From Nitzschia sp. DOCU1 (taxonomy: Eukaryota > Bacillariophyta > Bacillariophyceae > Bacillariales > Bacillariaceae), in assembly GCA_951394045.1 (NCBI GenBank), contig OX595993.1, positions 186,001 through 250,000 of the forward strand: a stretch of DNA of 64,000 nucleotides, in the 5' to 3' direction. The notes below the pieces were generated by a model. It worked only from the letters and a program-made list of their open reading frames with translations. It ran no database searches and was not told the DNA's origin. Numbering within the stretch: the stretch's first letter is position 1; each line of letters begins with the position of its first letter. Made by a program: the position numbers and the translations under genes. Below, piece after piece: positions 60,101-64,000 of the stretch.

Positions 60101-60512
60101 ACTGCAGCACTCAGACGATACCGTCGGACTCGATGGAATCCTGGCAGCCGTGATGTTCGCCGTGCGCGCGACATATCACACGACGCTACAGGCTACGCCG
60201 ATGCAACTAGTTTTCGGTAGAGATGCCATTCTCAACACCCGCTTCGAAGCTAATTGGAAGCTCATCCGTGAGCGCAAGATGCAACGCATTGCGAAGAACA
60301 ATGCGGCAGAAAACAAAACGCGATTACCGTATGAGTATCACGTAGGCCAACAGATCATGATCAAGCAGGACCAACAACGTAAGTTTGGTGCTAACCCTTA
60401 CGATGGTCCGTATCCAATAGTCGCCGTGAATGACAACGGTACAGTACGTATCCAGAAGGGTGCAGTTACTCAGACTTGGAACATTCGTAACATACATCCC
60501 TATCATAGTTAA
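57141..60512 (+). CDS. Gypsy-2 pol: protease, RT, RNase H, integrase (1123 aa)
   Basis: Open throughout. Protease LLDTGASRGLI near residue 117; RT from about 300 to 530 with FINDFRELNK, LDLNMGYYHVEL and TYIDDLLVL; RNase H with FDIHTDASDTQLGAVI, YTTTERELLAI and VYTDHKNLTY; integrase with the finger HPGETRTEHTIRQH...CKKCRLCQL and catalytic Asp, Asp, Glu in LCVDLIGPY, YDRGTEF and AILERVHQ (35 residues between the last two acids). It ends with a GxNPYxGPYPI-type segment common in gypsy integrase tails. By eye it is clearly related to Gypsy-1 pol. If not translated by readthrough, the ATG at 57141 would be the start. Confidence 0.95.
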   Translation: MHNHKDELSYYKISERVGGKRKNCGCDEVFVFHEQHDGAQHASPSVYIPSEPGEVFASLDQCINYRIAAESHAITRLYNRSSPKRQKTAPDEIPYCFAQINTRLGKAKAAALTTLLDTGASRGLISEKHVRKLRVRTTPSRTTFTTAGGVVETHREVKIQFKLPEFHANRVIEWVFQVTSDLGNYDMIIGRDLLRELGVKFDFKTREVEWDLAAIAMKIYGEMPNEDAWQADADGGAKSIKQILDAKYAPADIPQKISEMDHLSEEDKSALKTLLQKHETLFDGTLGTWKGEPYDIELKPNVTPYHARPYPVPKAYEQTLRDEVDRLCAVGVLKKVNRSEWAAPSFIIPKKDKTVRFINDFRELNKRIKWKPFPLPKIQELLLKLEGFQYATSLDLNMGYYHVELSPNAKKLCTLVFPWGKYEMQRLPMGLSNSPDIFQEKMSSLFADLEYIRTYIDDLLVLTKGSYLDHLEKLDVVLQRLKDTGLKVNIKKSFFAKAELEYLGYWITRDGIQPVATKVQAIQAMLAPRNKKELRAFIGIVNYYRDMWVRRSHILAPLASLTSKTAKWEWTGAHQEAFDTMKKIISKEVLLTYPNFHLPFDIHTDASDTQLGAVISQNGKPIAFYSRKLNPAQTRYTTTERELLAIVETLKEFRTILLGQQIRVYTDHKNLTYKNFNTERVMRWRLILEEYGPELVYVRGETNVVADALSRLGKDEKPFTEANFAEYFGGDELPESVFPLTYKYIMRHQRKDTALLQKAASDSRYSVKVFRGGGKKRPLVVRDCKIVIPQSLQRRCVEWYHETLCHPGETRTEHTIRQHFYWKGLRTDVVDICKKCRLCQLTKRKTLKYGHLPIKEPESEPWEILCVDLIGPYSINQGKRNKGKQKQLELWCLTMIDPATGWFEMVRVPNKEAFSIAELAEKTWFTRYPWPQQVIYDRGTEFMGEFRRMVKEDYGVLARPITARNPQANAILERVHQTIGNMIRTFELQHSDDTVGLDGILAAVMFAVRATYHTTLQATPMQLVFGRDAILNTRFEANWKLIRERKMQRIAKNNAAENKTRLPYEYHVGQQIMIKQDQQRKFGANPYDGPYPIVAVNDNGTVRIQKGAVTQTWNIRNIHPYHS

Positions 60513-60530
60513 GTCCTGTCCCTCCATCAT

Positions 60531-60539
60531 GGGGGCGGG
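60531..60539 (+). promoter_or_regulatory. polypurine tract of Gypsy-2
   Basis: GGGGGCGGG immediately before the 3' LTR; it includes one C but is in the required position. The same tract is preserved in the remnant at 35634-35642. Confidence 0.7.
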
Positions 60540-61071
60540 TGCAGTACACTGCTTTACACGTCGACTCCTTCGAATGATTGTAGTCCAATAATATTAGTCT
60601 ATTTAGTCATGTGTGACATCATGTGTGATGACGTAGCATGACGAAAGCGTTGCGCGCGGACGCGAACGCTAGGCCGGTCTCGGACATCGTCGGACAAGGC
60701 CCATAACCTATTGACGTCACCGACGACGTGACGTAGCATGACGCAGGCATCGCGCATGACTCCAGCTAGTCGAATGCCGATGAGATCCTAGTGTCAATGC
60801 CACCTAAGATCTGGCACCTCGATGACATCGAGGTAGCTATACTTTATTCCAGAGTAGCTGACGACGTCCAAAGAACCCTAGTACAACGTCGTAGCTAGTC
60901 TACTACAAGATGCATCAACCTCCTGTTCGGATTGTTGTCGATGCATGTCAAAGGTCTCGACTCTACTAGAACTACGAGAGCCTACGAGACAACTTGCATG
61001 AGAAATACATCTAGTTTTTAACCTAGCCATAATTTTCACAACCTTTTCGATCCTACAAACGACGTAGTGCA
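60540..61071 (+). repeat. 3' LTR of Gypsy-2
   Basis: 532 bp; differs from the 5' LTR by CCCATAACC versus CCCATACC and by GACGTAGC versus GACGTTGC. Confidence 0.95.
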
Positions 61072-61075
61072 CCAC
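61072..61075. repeat. target site duplication of Gypsy-2 (right)
   Basis: CCAC, identical to 55343-55346. Confidence 0.85.
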
Positions 61076-63133
61076 TACTCGGATCTCGACTGCGTTCACG
61101 TGCAAGCCTCCACTTCGGCGGAGGACACCATTGAAGCAAAACAAGCCTTCGAGAAATTTGCATTCGATCGTGGCGTCAAAATTGAACAATATCATGCCGA
61201 CAATGGCATTTTTGCATCTAGAGGTTTTAGGGAAGAGGTGCACCGCTGTGGCCAAAAGCTAACCTTTTGCGGCGTTGGCGCTCATCATCAAAATGGGGTG
61301 GCCGAACGTCGCATCCAAGACCTCACCGACTCTGCTGGAGCAATGCTAGCTCATGCATCTCATCGCAATCCCGCTGTGACTGCTCATTTGTGGCCGTATG
61401 CTTTGCGGCATGCGAGCTACACGAGACGAATTTTGCCCCGCAATGGGCATAGCAAGAGTCCAGAAGAGTTCTTCACAGGAGCTCCAGTTCGTCCGACAAC
61501 GAAATATTTGCATCCCTTTGGTTGCCCCGTCTATGTTCTGCAGGCAGCGCTTCAGAGTGGGGGAACACAACCAAAGTGGAACGATCGATCAAGAGTTGGC
61601 GTTTATCTGGGCCATTCAGCCCAGCACGCACCAAGTGTCGCACTCATTCTGAATCCGACAACAGGCTACGTGTCGCCACAATTTCATTGCATCTACGATA
61701 ACAAGTTCGACACTCCAAGTCGTGACAAAAATTTTTCTCAGCTATGGGCCGATAAGGCTGGATTATCAGAGGAGCCTGAAGAAGAACCTTCGTTTGATTT
61801 CTCTCCAAGCGATTATACAGGCAGAGCAATTCCAATGCATCTGCAGGTTCCTTTCGAGCCTACCGTTCCGGCAGCCGAAGAGTCGACTCAAGACGACGAT
61901 TTCCCAATTCCTGATGACGAGGGGGACGATGCCGCAAACGAAGATCAAGATTTGGCCCTCGATGAATTCAACGATGAACAGCCTAATCAAGAACCTCCAA
62001 ATCCCATGCAAGAGCAAGAGGGAGCAATTCAGTCTCCGTTCTTTGCCGATGAACCGATTAGAACAACGAGAAGTGGCCGGGTAATCCAACGAACTCGCCG
62101 GCTTACAGAGTCCGAGTTATTACCAAGACTTCGTTCTCTGGTCTCCATTGCTCATCACGTGACCAATGTGCTGTCTCGCTTGGACGACAATAGCCTCAAC
62201 GAGTTGACAAAGTTTGTCGCCTTTCCTGCAAGTCTGGCAGATAGCGACACGATGTACCTCAAGGAAGCGATGCGGCAACCAGACAAAGATAAGTTTCTGG
62301 AAGCCATGGTCAAGGAAATTGATGATCATACTCGTCGTGGACATTGGAGAGTGACGACTGAAGCCAAAATGCGTTCTAAAGGTTACAATTATAGGCCAAT
62401 CATGGCAATTTGGTCCTTTAAACGCAAGCGCAATCCATTCGGCGAAACAACCAAGTACAAGGCTCGCCTCTGTTGCCACGGAGGCCAAACCATCAAAGGC
62501 GTTCACTACGATGAATCGTTCTCTCCTGTAGTCGCTTGGTCAACTGTGCGACTAATGCTTACACTTTCGGAAGTCTATGGATGGCATGCTCAGCAGATTG
62601 ATTTTGTTCTCGCTTTCCCGCAGGCAAAAGTTAAAACGGACATTTACATGAACGTGCCCGAAAAATTTCGTGTCGATTCCAAAGGCGCGATGATCCTCGA
62701 TGAAAAAGCCCCTCATCCTTCGAAGCAAGACTCTTGTGTCAAGCTAATTCAAAACGTTTACGGATTGGTCGATGCTAGTTTGACCTGGCATCAGCATATT
62801 TCCAAACAAGGCCTCGAGGATTTCGGATTCAAGAGAAGCCAAACTGATCCATGCCTGTTCATTAAAGGCAACATTTTGTTCATTCTGTACGTCGACGATG
62901 CCGTCTGTTTGACGCCGAATAAAGCAGATGCAGACAAGTTGATTGTTGACCTTGCGAACAAGGGTTACATCCTTACAGATGAAGGCCCACTGTCAGCATA
63001 TCTCGGAATTCAGGTTGAGCGATTGAGTGGAAACCGAATCTCGATGAAGCAACCCGCATTTATTGATCGAATAATCAAGCAATGCAATCTCAAAGATCAA
63101 CGAATGCACGACACACCAGCCGATGCACCGTGA
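61076..63133 (+). CDS. Copia-A pol part 2: integrase end and reverse transcriptase
   Basis: Continues part 1 in frame. Integrase Asp and Glu are in YHADNGIF and HHQNGVAERRIQ; then NGHSKSPEEFF and the LHPFGCPVYVL block. An acidic linker (about 61780-62030) precedes TRSGRVIQRTRR. RT: AMVKEIDDHTRRGHW, KARLCCHGGQ, QIDFVLAFPQA, QNVYGLVDASLTW and LYVDDAVCL. The frame ends at 63131-63133 (TGA) while RNase H continues in the next frame from about 63123, so one small indel near 63120 breaks pol. Confidence 0.88.
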   Translation, partial: YSDLDCVHVQASTSAEDTIEAKQAFEKFAFDRGVKIEQYHADNGIFASRGFREEVHRCGQKLTFCGVGAHHQNGVAERRIQDLTDSAGAMLAHASHRNPAVTAHLWPYALRHASYTRRILPRNGHSKSPEEFFTGAPVRPTTKYLHPFGCPVYVLQAALQSGGTQPKWNDRSRVGVYLGHSAQHAPSVALILNPTTGYVSPQFHCIYDNKFDTPSRDKNFSQLWADKAGLSEEPEEEPSFDFSPSDYTGRAIPMHLQVPFEPTVPAAEESTQDDDFPIPDDEGDDAANEDQDLALDEFNDEQPNQEPPNPMQEQEGAIQSPFFADEPIRTTRSGRVIQRTRRLTESELLPRLRSLVSIAHHVTNVLSRLDDNSLNELTKFVAFPASLADSDTMYLKEAMRQPDKDKFLEAMVKEIDDHTRRGHWRVTTEAKMRSKGYNYRPIMAIWSFKRKRNPFGETTKYKARLCCHGGQTIKGVHYDESFSPVVAWSTVRLMLTLSEVYGWHAQQIDFVLAFPQAKVKTDIYMNVPEKFRVDSKGAMILDEKAPHPSKQDSCVKLIQNVYGLVDASLTWHQHISKQGLEDFGFKRSQTDPCLFIKGNILFILYVDDAVCLTPNKADADKLIVDLANKGYILTDEGPLSAYLGIQVERLSGNRISMKQPAFIDRIIKQCNLKDQRMHDTPADAP

Positions 63134-63890
63134 TGAAGACGGCGCAGAAAGAAAGACCGAGTTTCATTACCGTTCAATCATCGGACAACTCAATTATTTG
63201 GCGGCAACGACAAGGCCAGAAATCACGTTTGCCGTTCATCAATGCGCGAGATTCTGCGAGAATCCGAAGATGAGTCATGAAAAGGCCGTCAAGCGGATCA
63301 TTCGATATTTAAAACGAACGCGGGATCAAGGCATCATCATGCAGATTGACGAATCAAAAGGAATTGAATGTTTCGTTGATGCTGACTTTGCCGGTGGCTT
63401 TCGAAAGGAAAACACCAAAAACCCAAGGGATTGTCTCTCCCGAACCGGCTATGTTATCAAGTATGCCGGATGTCCAATCGTGTGGTCTTCGAAACTGCAA
63501 TCGACAATTGCGCTCTCCACTACCGAAGCCGAATACATGGCATTAAGCACCGCTGCGCGAGAAGTGATTTACCTCATCAATCTGACAGATGAATTGAAGT
63601 CTCATGGTGTCGATCTGATCACTTCGAAACCAAAAATTTGCGTCACTATCTTCGAAGACAACGCTGGAGCCATCGAGTTGGCAAAACTTCCAAAGCTGCG
63701 CCCTCGTACCAAGCATCTCGCAATTCAGTATCATCACTTCAGATCTTGGACGATGAAAGGACTCGACGGCAGCGATCCAAAAATTCAAGTCAAACACATT
63801 ATTACCGACAAACAACAAGCAGATATCTTTACAAAGCCGCTTCCAAGACAGCAATTCCAGGCGCTGCGACAGTTGTTGTGTGGTTGGTAA
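63123..63890 (+). pseudogene. Copia-A pol part 3: RNase H (frameshifted from RT)
   Basis: Reads HRDEDGAERKTEFHYRSIIG, then RPEITFAVHQCARF, the RNase H start CFVDADFAGGF, LSRTGYVIKYAGCPIVW, STTEAEYMALS, FEDNAGAIELAK and DKQQADIFTKPL, all in copia order, and ends at 63890. The ATG at 63123 is internal and unlikely to be a real start. Apart from the shift the domain is intact. Confidence 0.88.
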
Positions 63891-63910
63891 CTTGCGAATC
63901 CGTGCGATTT

Positions 63911-63919
63911 GAGAGGGAG
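63911..63919 (+). promoter_or_regulatory. polypurine tract of Copia-A
   Basis: GAGAGGGAG directly before the 3' LTR at 63920. Confidence 0.75.
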
Positions 63920-64000
63920 TGTCGGGAAATTGACATCCTTGATGTCAGTGTCAGGAAATTGACATCCTTGACGTTGCTGACATCAACTCCTCTTTCTTCA
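63920..64000 (+). repeat. 3' LTR of Copia-A (partial)
   Basis: The first 81 bases of the LTR, matching 51853-51933 by eye without difference. It continues past the window. Confidence 0.92.

Larger units (their letters stand above)
55347..61071 (+). mobile_element. Gypsy-2: complete Ty3/gypsy element inside Copia-A
   Basis: 5725 bp with LTRs of 531 and 532 bp (TG...CA), a CCAC target duplication, gag, pol in the same frame after one TGA, and a purine tract before the 3' LTR. LTRs differ by one inserted A and one substitution as read by eye. Both coding regions are open. Insertion in the Copia-A integrase codon for His is clean and leaves the host frame restorable. Confidence 0.95.
51853..64000 (+). 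mobile_element. Copia-A: Ty1/copia element split by Gypsy-2, 3' end beyond window
   Basis: 5' LTR 51853-52156, a primer site, gag, pol with protease, integrase, RT and RNase H in copia order, a purine tract and the first 81 bases of the 3' LTR (63920-64000), which read the same as the start of the 5' LTR. Gypsy-2 occupies 55347-61071 within integrase. The element is nearly intact: besides the insertion I see an in-frame TGA in gag, the gag-pol TGA and one frameshift before RNase H. Confidence 0.93.

Overview
The window is eukaryotic nuclear DNA made almost entirely of retroelements and their debris, with no confidently recognisable single-copy housekeeping gene. The element repertoire (two Ty1/copia types, Ty3/gypsy, non-LTR elements with C-terminal RNase H, a Penelope-like element, a PIF/Harbinger-type DDE transposase and a PIF1-like helicase remnant), roughly balanced base composition, standard genetic code and a short 79-nt intron fit a stramenopile alga. 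I infer a diatom, probably a pennate one with a repeat-rich genome; the taxon is inference from family resemblance, not proof.

Layout. 1-7.5 kb: a spliced unknown gene (317-1574, minus), a decayed retroelement fragment, an unknown ORF and a PIF1-like helicase relic. 7.5-13.3 kb: Gypsy-1, a complete and very young Ty3/gypsy element on the minus strand with 619-bp LTRs that I read as differing at one base and a perfect 5-bp target duplication. 13.3-17.3 kb: fragments of a 3'-5' exonuclease-like gene and a frameshifted unknown minus-strand gene. 17.3-24.0 kb: LINE-A, a non-LTR element with a 21-bp target duplication, intact ORF1 and internally deleted ORF2. 25.2-34.8 kb: Copia-B, a broken minus-strand copia element that is split by a Penelope-like element, partly duplicated around it, and carries an inverted gag/protease piece. 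35.1-35.7 kb: an old Gypsy LTR fragment. 36.1-47.3 kb: a Harbinger-like transposase split by LINE-B, which is itself split by LINE-C. 47.4-51.8 kb: a LINE relic, a diverged tandem array of about 175 bp, and three fold-back hairpins. 51.9-64.0 kb: Copia-A, whose integrase is split by Gypsy-2, a complete young gypsy element; the 3' LTR of Copia-A runs off the window.

The insertions can be ordered by nesting. In three cases (LINE-C in LINE-B, Gypsy-2 in Copia-A, Gypsy-1 in an unknown ORF) removing the insert and one target copy restores an open reading frame exactly, so the hosts were still open there when hit.

The most unusual observations are: (1) the Penelope-like element carries 231-bp direct terminal repeats with hammerhead-ribozyme-like cores and is flanked by a direct duplication of about 1.25 kb of its copia target; (2) Gypsy-2 and Copia-A both separate gag from an in-frame pol by one TGA in the same context, TGA AGG, suggesting stop-codon readthrough; (3) both Gypsy elements have a 12-bp palindrome one base after the 5' LTR where a tRNA primer site is expected, whereas Copia-A has a site matching the anticodon arm of initiator tRNA-Met; (4) Copia-A pol begins with several membrane-like segments before the protease; (5) a near-perfect 35-bp hairpin at 50084-50166.
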